DNA from: Planomonospora parontospora
GTDB lineage: Bacteria; Actinomycetota; Actinomycetes; Streptosporangiales; Streptosporangiaceae
NCBI GenBank assembly: GCA_014647935.1
Contig: BMQD01000041.1
Location: 1 to 33,797 of the forward strand
Direction: 5' to 3'
Length of the DNA stretch: 33,797 bases
How positions within the stretch are numbered: the first letter of the stretch is position 1; every line of letters starts with the position of its first letter. The notes beneath the pieces are model-generated. The model saw only the letters and a program-made list of their open reading frames with translations. It did not search any database and was not told the DNA's origin. Below are positions 16,742 through 25,109 of the stretch, in pieces. Position numbers and translations under genes: made by a program.

Positions 16742-16850
16742 ATTCGACGTCCGGGGTGAGTCCCCTGCTCTCGACCACGCACTTGAGGAAGGCCGCCCTG
16801 ACCCCGGTGTCGGCGATCGTCCGCACACCCTTGGCGGCGCCGCCCTGCGG
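16742..16850 (-). pseudogene. internal remnant of the same phosphotriesterase gene
   Basis: The minus-strand reading KGVRTIADTGVRAAFLKC followed by ESRGLTPDVE matches the 'GIxDTGVRAAFLKC...GLTPxVE' segment of phosphotriesterase-like proteins. It has lost its own N-terminus (the left neighbour in reading order is the stop codon of the DUF998 gene at 16851-16853) and about 130 or more following residues, including most metal ligands. It joins the tnpB remnant at about 16741. Same strand and family as the 15751-15855 remnant. Confidence 0.82.
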
Positions 16851-17741
16851 TCACACGAGCTCCTCGACGCGGACGGCGTGCCGGTCGTCGTCCCCGAAAG
16901 CACCTGTGCGCTGCTGAGGGACGGCGTGCCGGTCGTCCCGGGAAGCGTCCCTGCGCGGCCGGGGGGCGGTTCCGAGCGTCCCGGCCGCGCCCGCGGTCCC
17001 CCAGTCCTGGGAGCGGCCGTGCCGGCGGAGCCCATCCGCCCGGGCCGGCGCTCCCCGGCGCCCCGCGACCGCCCCACCGGCCGCCCCACCGGCCGCCGGG
17101 ACCGGCCTCCCACGGCCGCGGACGGGTCCGCTCCCCAGCACCAGCCCGAGCATCGCCAGCACCGCCACCTCGGAGACGACCACCAGCCGCTGGATCGCCC
17201 CGGTGGGCACGCCGGCGGGCTCGAGGCCGAGCATCCGCACCGCGTACGGCACGACCACCAGGACCAGCACGCCCAGCGAGGCCAGGCTGAGCGCCTTCAC
17301 CGCCCTGGCGTACGGCCGGCCCTCGTGCCGCCGGGCCAGGATCAGGCCGGCGATCGGCATCGCCAGGAAGGCCGCGAAGGCGGCGTAGCGGTGGATGCCG
17401 CCGGACATCGAGAGCGGCACCCCGGGCCGGTCGGTGGGGAAGGCCCCGACCAGCAGCATGCACAGGCCCCAGACCCCGACCAGCAGCGCCGCCTTGCGGT
17501 CCTCGCCGCGGCGGGCCAGCAGCACGGCGAAGGCCGTCGCGCCCACCGCGAAGAGCGTCAGCGAGGTGGGCAGCAGCCAGCCGTCCGGCTCGAACGCGTA
17601 CTCGCTGATCACGGTGTGCAGCGGGTCGAGGCCCGCGGCCACGTGCAGCCCGATCATGGACACGGCCCCGGCGCCGATCGCCGCGTAGCCGAGGAGCATC
17701 GTCCGGGTCCCGGAAGTCTCTGTGCCTGCTGTTCCTGCCAT
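16851..17741 (-). CDS. DUF998-family membrane protein with an abnormal tail
   Basis: 296 residues. Residues 12-215 hold six or so membrane helices of the DUF998 family (MLLGYAAIGAGAVSMIGLHV, DPLHTVISEYAFEPDGWLL, GLCMLLVGAFPTD, GGIHRYAAFAAFLAMPIAGLIL, VVVPYAVRMLGLEPAG, VVVSEVAVLAMLGLVLGS). His/Asp-bearing loops (HTVISEYA, FPTDRPG) are conserved in the family, function unknown. After VLGSGP the tail of about 80 residues is Gly/Ala/Arg-rich with DDRHAV twice, encoded by a 19-bp direct repeat (16871-16889 and 16919-16937). The natural stop was probably lost when the adjacent locus rearranged. The ATG at 17741 is clear. Confidence 0.8.
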   Translation of the reverse strand: MAGTAGTETSGTRTMLLGYAAIGAGAVSMIGLHVAAGLDPLHTVISEYAFEPDGWLLPTSLTLFAVGATAFAVLLARRGEDRKAALLVGVWGLCMLLVGAFPTDRPGVPLSMSGGIHRYAAFAAFLAMPIAGLILARRHEGRPYARAVKALSLASLGVLVLVVVPYAVRMLGLEPAGVPTGAIQRLVVVSEVAVLAMLGLVLGSGPVRGRGRPVPAAGGAAGGAVAGRRGAPARADGLRRHGRSQDWGTAGAAGTLGTAPRPRRDASRDDRHAVPQQRTGAFGDDDRHAVRVEELV

Positions 17742-17790
17742 GGCTCAACCATCGCGGCGGGCCAGGTCACGGACCATCCGAGATGATCCC

Positions 17791-17802
17791 CAGGGATCCC
17801 TG
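17791..17802. promoter_or_regulatory. 12-bp palindrome between divergent genes
   Basis: CAGGGATCCCTG is a perfect palindrome 50 bases upstream of the DUF998 gene, in the gap shared with the MerR gene. The rest of 17742-17939 shows only G/C-rich runs. Confidence 0.35.
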
Positions 17803-17939
17803 AGCGCCCCCGGAGGAACCCCGGGAGGGGGTGGGGCGGGCGTCAGGGGGATGCCCCACGCAGGAGGCCCGTGAACTGCGCGAAGACCGCCCGGGGTAGG
17901 GCCCGCCCCCTCAGGGTCGGCGCGCCGGGAGGGGGCGGC

Positions 17940-17970
17940 TTGACTTGGAGTGCACTCGAAGGTGCACGGT
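17940..17970 (+). promoter_or_regulatory. MerR-type promoter with overlapping dyad
   Basis: TTGACT (17940-17945), a 19-base spacer, then CACGGT (17965-17970). The spacer contains CTTGGAGTGCACTCGAAG, a near-perfect dyad with one mismatch. MerR regulators bind such dyads between a -35 and -10 set 19-20 bp apart. The start site would fall next to the ATG at 17978, so the message may be leaderless. Confidence 0.65.
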
Positions 17971-17977
17971 GGTGCCC

Positions 17978-18349
17978 ATGGGCATGACGGGCATCACCAT
18001 CCAGGAGGCCTCCCGGACGTCCGGGCTGAGCGCGCACACGCTGCGCTACTACGAGCGGATCGGGCTCGTCCCCGAGGTGGGACGCGACGCGGCGGGGCAC
18101 CGCAGTTACACCGGCGCCGACCTCGCCTGGCTGGAGTTCCTGACGAAGCTGCGCAGGACCGGGATGCCGATCGCCGACATGTGCCGCTACGCCGAGCTCG
18201 TCCGCCGGGGACCGGAGACGGCGGCCGAGCGGCGGCGGATCCTGCAGGCGCACCGGGAACGGGTCCTGGAGCGCATCGCCCAGCTCAACGGGGACCTCGC
18301 GGTCCTCGACCGGAAAATCGACATGTACTACGGGATGGAGAGCTCATGA
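17978..18349 (+). CDS. MerR-family transcriptional regulator
   Basis: About 123 residues from ATG 17978 ([20 protein letters not shown]); a start at 17945 would lie inside the promoter. Winged helix near residues 8-50 with [20 protein letters not shown], second wing [15 protein letters not shown], and a C-terminal coiled helix [27 protein letters not shown] for dimerisation. There is no metal-binding cysteine cluster, so a SoxR- or CueR-type ligand is unlikely. Its stop overlaps the ATG of the aldo-keto reductase gene (ATGA), so the two are translationally coupled. It likely controls its own operon through the dyad in the promoter. Confidence 0.9.
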   Translation: MGMTGITIQEASRTSGLSAHTLRYYERIGLVPEVGRDAAGHRSYTGADLAWLEFLTKLRRTGMPIADMCRYAELVRRGPETAAERRRILQAHRERVLERIAQLNGDLAVLDRKIDMYYGMESS

Positions 18350-19326
18350 ACAAGCGACGTCTTGGCGCCGGCGGCCCGGAGGTGTCCGCGCTCGGGCTCG
18401 GCTGCATGGGGATGTCGGAGTTCTACGGCACGGCCGACGAGTCCGAGTCGGTCGCCGTCATCCACCGGGCGCTGGAGCTCGGGGTGAACTTCCTCGACAC
18501 CGCCGACATGTACGGCATGGGCCACAACGAGGAGCTGGTCGGGCGGGCGATCGCCGGCCGCCGCGACGAGGTGGTGCTGGCCACCAAGTTCGGCATCGTC
18601 CGGAGCGCGAACCCCGCCGAGCGCACCATCGACGGCAGCCCCGAGTACGTCAGGAAGGCCTGCGACGCCTCCCTGCGCAGGCTCGGCGTCGACCGCGTCG
18701 ACCTGTACTACCTGCACCGCCGGGACACCCGGGTGCCGATCGAGGAGACCGTCGGCGCGATGGCCGAGCTCGTCGCCGCCGGCAAGGTCGGCCATCTCGG
18801 CCTGTCCGAGGTGAGCGCGGAGACGCTGCGCCGGGCCCACGCGGTCCACCCGATCGCCGCGCTGCAGAGCGAGTACTCCCTGTTCACCCGCGGCATCGAG
18901 CAGGAGATCCTGCCGGCCGCCCGGGAGCTGGGCGTCGCGCTGGTCGCCTACTCGCCGATCAGCCGGGGCCTGCTCGGCGGGACCCTGCCGCCCGCCGGGG
19001 AGCTGCCCGACGACGACTTCCGCAAGTACCTCCCCCGCTTCACCGGGGAGAGCGGGGCGCGCAACGAGGCGCTCGTCGCGGAGGTCCGGAAGATCGCCGA
19101 CGAGGTGGGCTGCACCCCGGCCCAGCTCGCGCTGGCCTGGCTGCTGACCCGGGGTGAGGACGTCGTCCCGATCCCCGGCACCAAGCGGCTGCGCTACCTG
19201 GAGGAGAACGCGGCGGCGGCCGGCATCGAGCTGACCGCCGGCCAGGTCGCCGCCCTGGAGTCCGCCGTGCCCGCCGAGGCCGTGCTCGGCGACCGCTACC
19301 CGGACATGTCCTCCATCGAGCAGTGA
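18346..19326 (+). CDS. aldo/keto reductase
   Basis: 326 residues, typical length. It carries the catalytic tetrad Asp51 and Tyr56 (FLDTADMYG), Lys81 (ATKFG) and His124 (YYLHRRD), and the NADPH site in the C-terminal half ([19 protein letters not shown]). It belongs to the Tas/YajO-like group of soluble NADPH-dependent aldehyde/ketone reductases. ATG at 18346 overlaps the MerR stop and follows GGATGGAG. The MerR-AKR pair suggests induction by a reactive carbonyl or aromatic compound; the substrate cannot be read. Confidence 0.94.
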   Translation: MNKRRLGAGGPEVSALGLGCMGMSEFYGTADESESVAVIHRALELGVNFLDTADMYGMGHNEELVGRAIAGRRDEVVLATKFGIVRSANPAERTIDGSPEYVRKACDASLRRLGVDRVDLYYLHRRDTRVPIEETVGAMAELVAAGKVGHLGLSEVSAETLRRAHAVHPIAALQSEYSLFTRGIEQEILPAARELGVALVAYSPISRGLLGGTLPPAGELPDDDFRKYLPRFTGESGARNEALVAEVRKIADEVGCTPAQLALAWLLTRGEDVVPIPGTKRLRYLEENAAAAGIELTAGQVAALESAVPAEAVLGDRYPDMSSIEQ

Positions 19327-19415
19327 TCCGGGCACGGTGCGGGACCGGGCACGGCACGGATGCCGGGGCCCGGCCGTACCACGCGTCGTCGAGGCGCGCT
19401 CCGATCCTTCATCCG

Positions 19416-19434
19416 CCTGAAGACGGATTTCAGG
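19416..19434. promoter_or_regulatory. inverted repeat upstream of the histidine kinase gene
   Basis: CCTGAA (19416-19421), 7-base spacer, TTCAGG (19429-19434): perfect arms, 30 bases before the kinase ATG. A possible -10 TACGCT follows near 19450. The kinase's own lost regulator could have bound here. Confidence 0.4.
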
Positions 19435-19463
19435 GGTGAAAGATCCCTCTACGCTCTGTTCCC

Positions 19464-20360
19464 ATGAGTCACCGCCCGCCTCCCACCGTGGTCGACTGGA
19501 CGGTCGCGGTGGCCGTCGCGCTGTTCGTCGCGCTGTTCGTCGCGGTGACGGTGTCGGTCACCGGGCCTCCGGGAGCCGGTGACGTGGCGGTCGCGCTGCT
19601 GATGGCCGTCGCCGCGGGCGGCGCGGGCGTCGCCGTCCGCCGCCACCGGCGGCTCGCGGTGCGCGCGCGGGAGCTCGCGGTGCAGGCGGAGGAGCGCGGC
19701 GAGCTGCTCGCCCGGGAGGCGGTGACCGAGGAGCGGGTCCGCATCGCCCGGGAACTGCACGACGTCGTCGCGCACAGCGTCAGCGTGATGGTCATGCAGG
19801 CGGGGGCGGCGCGGCTGATGCTCGACCCCGGCCAGGCCGCCCAGCGCGAGGCGCTGACCGTGGTGGAGGAGACGGGGCGCGAGGCGGTGGAGGAGCTGCG
19901 CCGCATGGTCGGGCTGCTCCGCACCGGACCGGACGGGGAGGGGCTCGCCCCCCAGCCCGGCCTGGCCCGGCTGGACGACCTGGTGGAGCAGGTCCGCGCG
20001 GCGGGGCTGGAGGTCGCCCTGAGCGTCGAGGGCGTGCCCTCCCCGCTCCCGACGGGCCTGGACCTGTCGGCCTACCGGATCGTCCAGGAGGCGCTCGCCA
20101 ACACCCTGCGCCACGCCGGCCCGACCAGATCCGAGGTGACGGTCGCCTACCGGCCCCGGATGCTCTGCCTGGACATCGTCGACGAGGGCCCGCGCGACGG
20201 CCGCGCCCCCGCCCCGGCCGGGACGGGCCACGGGCTGATCGGCATGCGCGAACGCGTCGCCCTGTTCCACGGGCGGCTGTCCGCCGGCCCCCTGCCGGAG
20301 GGCGGGTACGGCGTGCGGGTCTCCCTGCCGCTGGCCGGGCGGATGACGGTGGTCTCCTGA
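19464..20360 (+). CDS. DesK/LiaS-type sensor histidine kinase
   Basis: 298 residues, short for the family. Two membrane helices (about 12-33 and 40-57) with almost no external loop, then a coiled linker (RARELAVQAEERGELLAREAVTEERVR), the HisKA_3 box RIARELHDVVAHSVSVMVMQ with His99, and a HATPase domain with QEALANTLRHAG and GTGHGLIGMRERV. Such intramembrane-sensing kinases signal cell-envelope or membrane stress to a NarL-type regulator. Normally that regulator overlaps the kinase's stop; here only a decayed fragment follows. So this kinase is an orphan, or it talks to another regulator. Confidence 0.92.
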   Translation: MSHRPPPTVVDWTVAVAVALFVALFVAVTVSVTGPPGAGDVAVALLMAVAAGGAGVAVRRHRRLAVRARELAVQAEERGELLAREAVTEERVRIARELHDVVAHSVSVMVMQAGAARLMLDPGQAAQREALTVVEETGREAVEELRRMVGLLRTGPDGEGLAPQPGLARLDDLVEQVRAAGLEVALSVEGVPSPLPTGLDLSAYRIVQEALANTLRHAGPTRSEVTVAYRPRMLCLDIVDEGPRDGRAPAPAGTGHGLIGMRERVALFHGRLSAGPLPEGGYGVRVSLPLAGRMTVVS

Positions 20361-20510
20361 CCGTCTCCGCCCTGCTCGCCGGCGACCGGGCGACGATCCG
20401 CCGCGGGCCCGGCGCCGTCATCGGCGCCCGGCCGGACCTCCGGGTGGCCGACGTGACCGACGTGACCGCGGACGGCCGGGCGCCGGTGGAGCCCACGCGA
20501 GCCGCCGGGA
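20357..20510 (+). pseudogene. N-terminal remnant of a NarL-type response regulator
   Basis: In the frame just after the kinase stop the reading is TVSALLAGDRATIRRGPGAV, then ARPDLRVADVTD. This follows the opening 'VSVLLADDQ..VR.G...VL.ARPDIEVVGEA' of NarL-family receivers, but the first acidic pocket residue is Gly, there is no start codon at the right place, and no phosphoacceptor Asp region or DNA-binding domain. The next gene, on the other strand, begins its 3' end at 20514. So the regulator is truncated and dead. Confidence 0.72.
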
Positions 20511-20513
20511 GCG

Positions 20514-22088
20514 TCAGCGGCGGAACCGCTCCGCGATGGCGTTGAGGCTCTCCGCCAGCCCCGCCAGCTCCGTGGCGGCCGCCTCCGTGTGGGCGGCGCC
20601 GTCCCGGGTGGTGCGGGTCGCCTCGGCGAGGCTCAGGATCGAGCCGGTGATGTCGTCCGAGGACCGGGAGACCACGTCGATGCCGTCGCCGATGGAGCGG
20701 GTGGCCTGACTCTGCACCTCGATCGCGGTGGCGATGGAGCGCTGGATCTCGTCGATGCGGTTGATCACCGATCCGATGCGGCCGATCGCCTCGATCGCGT
20801 CCTCGGTCCCGCCGCGCATCGCCGAGACCTTGCTCTCGATGTCCTCGGTGGCGGCGGCGGTCTCCTGGGAGAGGTCCTTCACCTCGCCGGCGACGACGGC
20901 GAACCCCCTGCCCTGCTCCCCCGCCCTGGCCGCCTCGATCGTCGCGTTCAGGGCGAGCAGGTTCGTCTGCCGCGCGATGGAGTTGATCATGTTGACCACG
21001 GCGCCGACCTCCCCGCTGGAGGCCCGCAGCCCCTCGATCGTGCGGTTCGTGGTCGCGGCCAGCTCCACCGCCTCCGCGGCGACCTCGACGGCCTCGGCGA
21101 CGGCGCCGTTGATCTCGCGGATGGAGCCCTGCAGGCTCCGGGCCGCCTCGTGGGTCGTGCCGACGCTCCGCCCCACCTGGTCCACGTTGGACGAGGCGCT
21201 GTGCGCCTGGTCGGCCGCGGTGCGCGCGCCGCCCGCCAGTCCCCGGCTGGTCTCCGAGAGCCTCCCCGAGGCCGAGATGAGCGCGGCGGCGTTGTCGGCG
21301 ATCTCGCCGATCGCCTCGCGGACCGTGGTGACGACCTCGTCGATGCTCCCGGCGAGGTCGGCGAGCTCGTCCCCGCCGCCGATGTCCGCGCGCGCGGTGA
21401 GGTCCTTGCCCGCCAGCGCCTTCATCGCCTGCACGCAGGCGTCGACCCGCCGCGACACGCGGCGCGCCAGCAGTACGGCGGCGCCGCCCAGCAGTACGGC
21501 GGCCAGTCCCGCGGTGGCCAGGGTGAGGGCCTTGGCGTCGGAGGCCATCGCCTCGGCCGCCTCGGAGGACTCGTCGGCCTTCTCCGCGATCGACCGCGCC
21601 AGTGCGGGCAGCGCCTCGTCGAACCGGGCGTAGCGGCTCTCGAAATCCGGCCGCGCTGCGGCGGCGCCGACCTGCCCGGGATCGCTGACGACCCGGCTGG
21701 CCAGGGTCACCACCCGCTGCCCGGCGGCGATCATCTCGTCGACCGTGCCGTCGAGCTCGACCACACGGGGAGCCAGCTCCGGCCGGGCGCCGACGACGTC
21801 GGCCAGGCCCTCGCGCAGGTTCGCCACGTGCGTGCCCAGCCGGTCCAGCACGGCCTGCCGCTCCGTGCTGTCGCGCGTGGTCAGCGCGTTGAGCACGTCG
21901 CCCCGGAACGCCACCCGGGCGCTGTCGGCCGTGCCGACGGCCCGCAGGGCCGTCGCCGAGGCGCGGGCCGCGGCCTGCGCCTCCTCCAGCCGGGAGATGC
22001 CCCGGTGACCGATCAGGCCGGCCGCGGTGACCAGGAGGAACCCGGCGGCCGCCAGGGCCAGGATCTGGTGCCGGATCGTGAGTCTCAT
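20514..22088 (-). CDS. methyl-accepting chemotaxis protein
   Basis: 524 residues from ATG 22088, which has GGAGAGG 5 bases upstream; an earlier GTG/ATG at 22115 lacks this. Membrane helix 1 about 9-27, an extracellular four-helix-bundle-like domain 30-185, helix 2 about 188-208, HAMP 209-260, then a long coiled signalling domain. The hairpin tip reads [41 protein letters not shown], the conserved CheA/CheW contact. It senses a ligand outside the cell and steers a CheA system encoded elsewhere. Divergent, 130 bp away, is a solute-binding lipoprotein gene without transporter genes, a candidate partner. Confidence 0.93.
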   Translation of the reverse strand: MRLTIRHQILALAAAGFLLVTAAGLIGHRGISRLEEAQAAARASATALRAVGTADSARVAFRGDVLNALTTRDSTERQAVLDRLGTHVANLREGLADVVGARPELAPRVVELDGTVDEMIAAGQRVVTLASRVVSDPGQVGAAAARPDFESRYARFDEALPALARSIAEKADESSEAAEAMASDAKALTLATAGLAAVLLGGAAVLLARRVSRRVDACVQAMKALAGKDLTARADIGGGDELADLAGSIDEVVTTVREAIGEIADNAAALISASGRLSETSRGLAGGARTAADQAHSASSNVDQVGRSVGTTHEAARSLQGSIREINGAVAEAVEVAAEAVELAATTNRTIEGLRASSGEVGAVVNMINSIARQTNLLALNATIEAARAGEQGRGFAVVAGEVKDLSQETAAATEDIESKVSAMRGGTEDAIEAIGRIGSVINRIDEIQRSIATAIEVQSQATRSIGDGIDVVSRSSDDITGSILSLAEATRTTRDGAAHTEAAATELAGLAESLNAIAERFRR

Positions 22089-22149
22089 CAGTGCCTCTCC
22101 GCTCTCTCGCAGCATGGATCGGCCGACGATCCGCGGAGCTGAGGACTCA

Positions 22150-22192
22150 AGTGACGCCGGTCACTGCCGATTCCCCTGTCAAGAAGCGACAG
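22150..22192. promoter_or_regulatory. divergent promoter region with two dyads
   Basis: AGTGAC-GCCG-GTCACT at 22150-22165 is a perfect dyad. CTGTC (22176-22180) and GACAG (22188-22192) form a second. Both lie in the gap between the chemoreceptor and the binding-protein genes and are possible operators. Confidence 0.4.
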
Positions 22193-22218
22193 CTCCACCG
22201 AGTACCCAGGGACGTCCC

Positions 22219-23079
22219 ATGCGCCTGACCCCATGGCTCGCGGCTCTCACCGCCGGCATCGCCCTCACCGGATGCTCCACCGGCCCGGCCGCGCAGGAGC
22301 CCGCGCGGCCCCCCGTCGCCCAGGTCTCCTCCGCCCGCGCCCACGTCCCCGACGACATCCGGCGGGCGGGGGTCCTGGTCATCGGCTCCGACCTGTCCTA
22401 CGCGCCGATGGAGTTCACGGAGGGCGGCGAGCAGAAGGGCTTCGACGTGGACCTGGCCCACGCCGTCGCCGCCCGGCTCGGTGTGCGGGCGGAGCTGCGG
22501 CAGACGCCCTGGGGCGACCTGCTGGGTCACGTGGAGACCGGTGAGGTCGACGCCGCCATGGCGTCCATCACCGACACCGCCGAGCGGCAGGCCCGCGTCG
22601 ACTTCGTCGACTACCTCAACGTCGGCTCGGTCGTCGTCGCGAAGGGCGCGCTGGACGGCGAGGGGATCACCGCCCTGTGCGGGCGGCGGGTCGCCGTCCC
22701 GGCGGACACCATCTACGTCGGCCTCGCCCGGGCGCAGGACGCCCGCTGCCCCGCGGGCCGGAAGATGACCGTCGTCACGGTCGGCGCGCTGGCCGACTCC
22801 AAGAAGGCGGTGCTCGCGGGCAGGGCCGACGCCTACCTGGAGGACTTCCCCCCGGCCGCGGTGGCCGTCCGGGAGAACCCCTCGCTGCGCATGTCCGGCG
22901 CGCAGATCGAGGCCGCGCCGTACGGCATCGCGATCGGCAAGAACCGGGGCACCCTGGCCAAGGCCGTCCAGCTGGCGCTGTACGAGCTGTTCCGCGACGG
23001 CACCTACGACGCGCTGCTGGAGAAGTGGGAGATCGGCGAGGGCTCGCTCAAGACCGGCGCCGTCAACGGCGGCGCGTGA
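22219..23079 (+). CDS. solute-binding lipoprotein, amino-acid type (orphan)
   Basis: 286 residues from ATG 22219 (MRLTPWLAALTAGIALTGCSTG), with lipobox LTGC so Cys19 would be lipidated. The mature part is a family 3 (GlnH/FliY type) periplasmic-binding fold: VLVIGSDLSYAPMEF, GFDVDLAHAVAARLGVRAELRQTPWGDLLGHVETGEVDAAMASITDTAERQ, and LYELFRDGTYDALLEKWEIG. Such proteins bind polar amino acids or similar compounds and pass them to an ABC permease. No permease or ATPase gene is next to it. The chemoreceptor gene is divergent next door, so a sensory role is a reasonable inference. Confidence 0.9.
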   Translation: MRLTPWLAALTAGIALTGCSTGPAAQEPARPPVAQVSSARAHVPDDIRRAGVLVIGSDLSYAPMEFTEGGEQKGFDVDLAHAVAARLGVRAELRQTPWGDLLGHVETGEVDAAMASITDTAERQARVDFVDYLNVGSVVVAKGALDGEGITALCGRRVAVPADTIYVGLARAQDARCPAGRKMTVVTVGALADSKKAVLAGRADAYLEDFPPAAVAVRENPSLRMSGAQIEAAPYGIAIGKNRGTLAKAVQLALYELFRDGTYDALLEKWEIGEGSLKTGAVNGGA

Positions 23080-23212
23080 GCCCGGGGTGCCCGGACCGAC
23101 GGCACGTGAGCCCGGGGCGTCCGGACCGGCGGCGGGCCTCCGGTCCGATGGCCGCTGACCAGTGAGAACATCGTGACCCGGAAGCGATCTGCGGGGATTA
23201 CCCTCCGTTGAC

Positions 23213-24973
23213 ATGAAGAGTAAGAAGCTCGCCGTCGTAGGCGTGGCCACGGCGGCGGCACTGGCCGTTCCCGCGGCCGCCTCGGCGTCCTCCCCCGAGA
23301 AGTCCGTGACGGTGACCGTGATGGGCACCTCCGACCTGCACGGCAACACCCTCAACTGGGACTACTTCAAGAACGCCGAGTTCGCCGACGGCAAGGGCAA
23401 CCACGTCGGCCTGGCCAAGGTCTCGACCCTCGTCGACCGGGTCAGGGCCGAGCGCGGCGCCGGCCGGACCCTGCTGTTCGACTCCGGCGACACCATCCAG
23501 GGCACCCCCCTGGCGTACTACTACGCCAAGATCGAGCCGGTCAGCGAGACCGGGAGACTCCACCCGATGGCCCGCGCGATGAACGCCATCGGCTACGACG
23601 CGGTCACCTTGGGCAACCACGAGTTCAACTACGGCCTGCCGCTGCTGGCCACCTGGGTCAGGCAGATGAAGGCCCCGGTGCTCGGCGCCAACGCCGTGCA
23701 CGCCAGGAGCGGCCTGCCCGCCTACCGGCCGTTCGTCATCAAGACGATGAAGGTCAGGGGCGAGAAGCCGGTCAAGGTCGGTGTGCTCGGCCTGACCAAC
23801 CCGGGCGTGGCGATCTGGGACAAGGCCAACGTCGAAGGGAAGCTGCGCTTCACCGACCTGGTCGCGAGCGCCAGGAAGTGGGTGCCGGTCATCCGCGGGC
23901 TGGGCGCCGACGTGGTCGTGGTCACCGCACACGCGGGCGACAACGGCCTGTCGTCCTACGGCGGCGACCTGCCGGTCGAGAACGCCTCGGCGCTCGTCGC
24001 CGAGCAGGTCCCGGGCATCGACGCGGTGCTGTTCGGGCACGCGCACAACGAGGTGGCGCAGAAGTTCGTCACCAACAGGGCCACCGGCCGGCAGGTGCTG
24101 CTGTCCGAGCCGGGCAAGTGGGGCCAGCGGCTGAGCGTGCTGGACTTCACCCTCGCCAAGCAGCGCGGCCGGTGGGTGGTGACCGGCAAGTCCTCCGCGC
24201 TGCTGAACACCAACACCGTGGCCGAGGACCCGAAGATCGTCGCGCTCATGAAGGAGCAGCACGACACCACGGTCAAGTACGTCAACACGGTCGTGGCCCA
24301 GTCCAGGGAGCAGCTGTCCGCGGCGGAGTCGCCGTACAAGGACACCCCGATCCTGGACTACATCCAGAAGGTCCAGACCGAGACGGTCGCCAAGGCCCTG
24401 GAGGGCACGGCCGACGCCGCCCTGCCGGTGCTGTCGATCTCGGCGCCGTTCAGCCGGAGCGCGGTCTTCCCGGCCGGGCCGGTCAGCGTCCGCGACATGG
24501 CGGGCCTGTACATCTACGACAACACGCTGATGGCGGTGAAGCTCACCGGCGCCCAGCTCAAGGACTACCTGGAGTACTCCGCCCGGTACTTCAACCAGCT
24601 CGCGCCGGGCGCCCCGGTGGACCTGGCGGCGCTGACCAACGCCGGCGGGACCCCCGACTACAACTACGACCAGCTGGCCGGCGTCACCTACGACGTCGAC
24701 GTCGCCAAGCCGGTCGGCCAGCGCATCGCCGGCCTGTCCTACCAGGGGCGGCCGGTCGCCGCCGACCAGCAGTTCGTGGTCGCGATCAACAACTACCGGC
24801 AGTCGGGCGGCGGCGGCTTCCCGCACGTCACCACGGCCCCGGTGGTCTACAACGCCCAGGTGGAGATCCGCCAGGCGCTGATCGATCACGCCACCGCCAC
24901 CGGCACCATCGACCCGGCGGCCTTCGCCGAGGCCAACTGGAGGCTCACCCGCGACGGCGCGCCGCTCTTCTAG
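23213..24973 (+). CDS. secreted 5'-nucleotidase / metallophosphatase
   Basis: 586 residues. Signal peptide 1-26 (MKSKKLAVVGVATAAALAVP...ASA). Metallophosphatase domain about 32-330: Asp41/His43 (TSDLHGN), Asp90/Asp93 (FDSGDTIQGTP), Asn135/His136 (LGNHEFNYG), His240 (TAHAGD) and His276/His278 (FGHAHNE), the full two-metal set. C-terminal 5'-nucleotidase domain with NNYRQSGGGGFP for the base. It hydrolyses nucleotides (UshA/NadN/CpdB group; exact substrate not readable) outside the cell for phosphate or nucleoside scavenging. The leader is short and the ribosome site weak. I see no clear PHO box upstream. Confidence 0.95.
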   Translation: MKSKKLAVVGVATAAALAVPAAASASSPEKSVTVTVMGTSDLHGNTLNWDYFKNAEFADGKGNHVGLAKVSTLVDRVRAERGAGRTLLFDSGDTIQGTPLAYYYAKIEPVSETGRLHPMARAMNAIGYDAVTLGNHEFNYGLPLLATWVRQMKAPVLGANAVHARSGLPAYRPFVIKTMKVRGEKPVKVGVLGLTNPGVAIWDKANVEGKLRFTDLVASARKWVPVIRGLGADVVVVTAHAGDNGLSSYGGDLPVENASALVAEQVPGIDAVLFGHAHNEVAQKFVTNRATGRQVLLSEPGKWGQRLSVLDFTLAKQRGRWVVTGKSSALLNTNTVAEDPKIVALMKEQHDTTVKYVNTVVAQSREQLSAAESPYKDTPILDYIQKVQTETVAKALEGTADAALPVLSISAPFSRSAVFPAGPVSVRDMAGLYIYDNTLMAVKLTGAQLKDYLEYSARYFNQLAPGAPVDLAALTNAGGTPDYNYDQLAGVTYDVDVAKPVGQRIAGLSYQGRPVAADQQFVVAINNYRQSGGGGFPHVTTAPVVYNAQVEIRQALIDHATATGTIDPAAFAEANWRLTRDGAPLF

Positions 24974-24996
24974 CGGTTCCCGCCCGCGGAGGTGCA

Positions 24997-25022
24997 GGGG
25001 CGGCCGGTCCTCCGGCCGCCCC
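24997..25022. terminator. strong terminator hairpin between convergent genes
   Basis: Perfect 11-bp stem, GGGGCGGCCGG (24997-25007) with CCGGCCGCCCC (25012-25022), loop TCCT, followed on the plus strand by TTCCC. It lies 24 bases after the nucleotidase stop and may serve the rhomboid gene as well. Confidence 0.8.
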
Positions 25023-25109
25023 TTCCCGTTCCCGGCCAGGGGCCCTTCACCGTTCCCGGCCGGAGGCGGGGTCGCGGTCCGGGCCACCGGACCGCCGTAC
25101 GGGTCCCGC

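Noticed and set aside
16742-17113. N-terminal extension of the tnpB frame
   Set aside because: The frame is open but the residues are not TnpB; the sequence codes for a phosphotriesterase remnant and the DUF998 tail in other frames.
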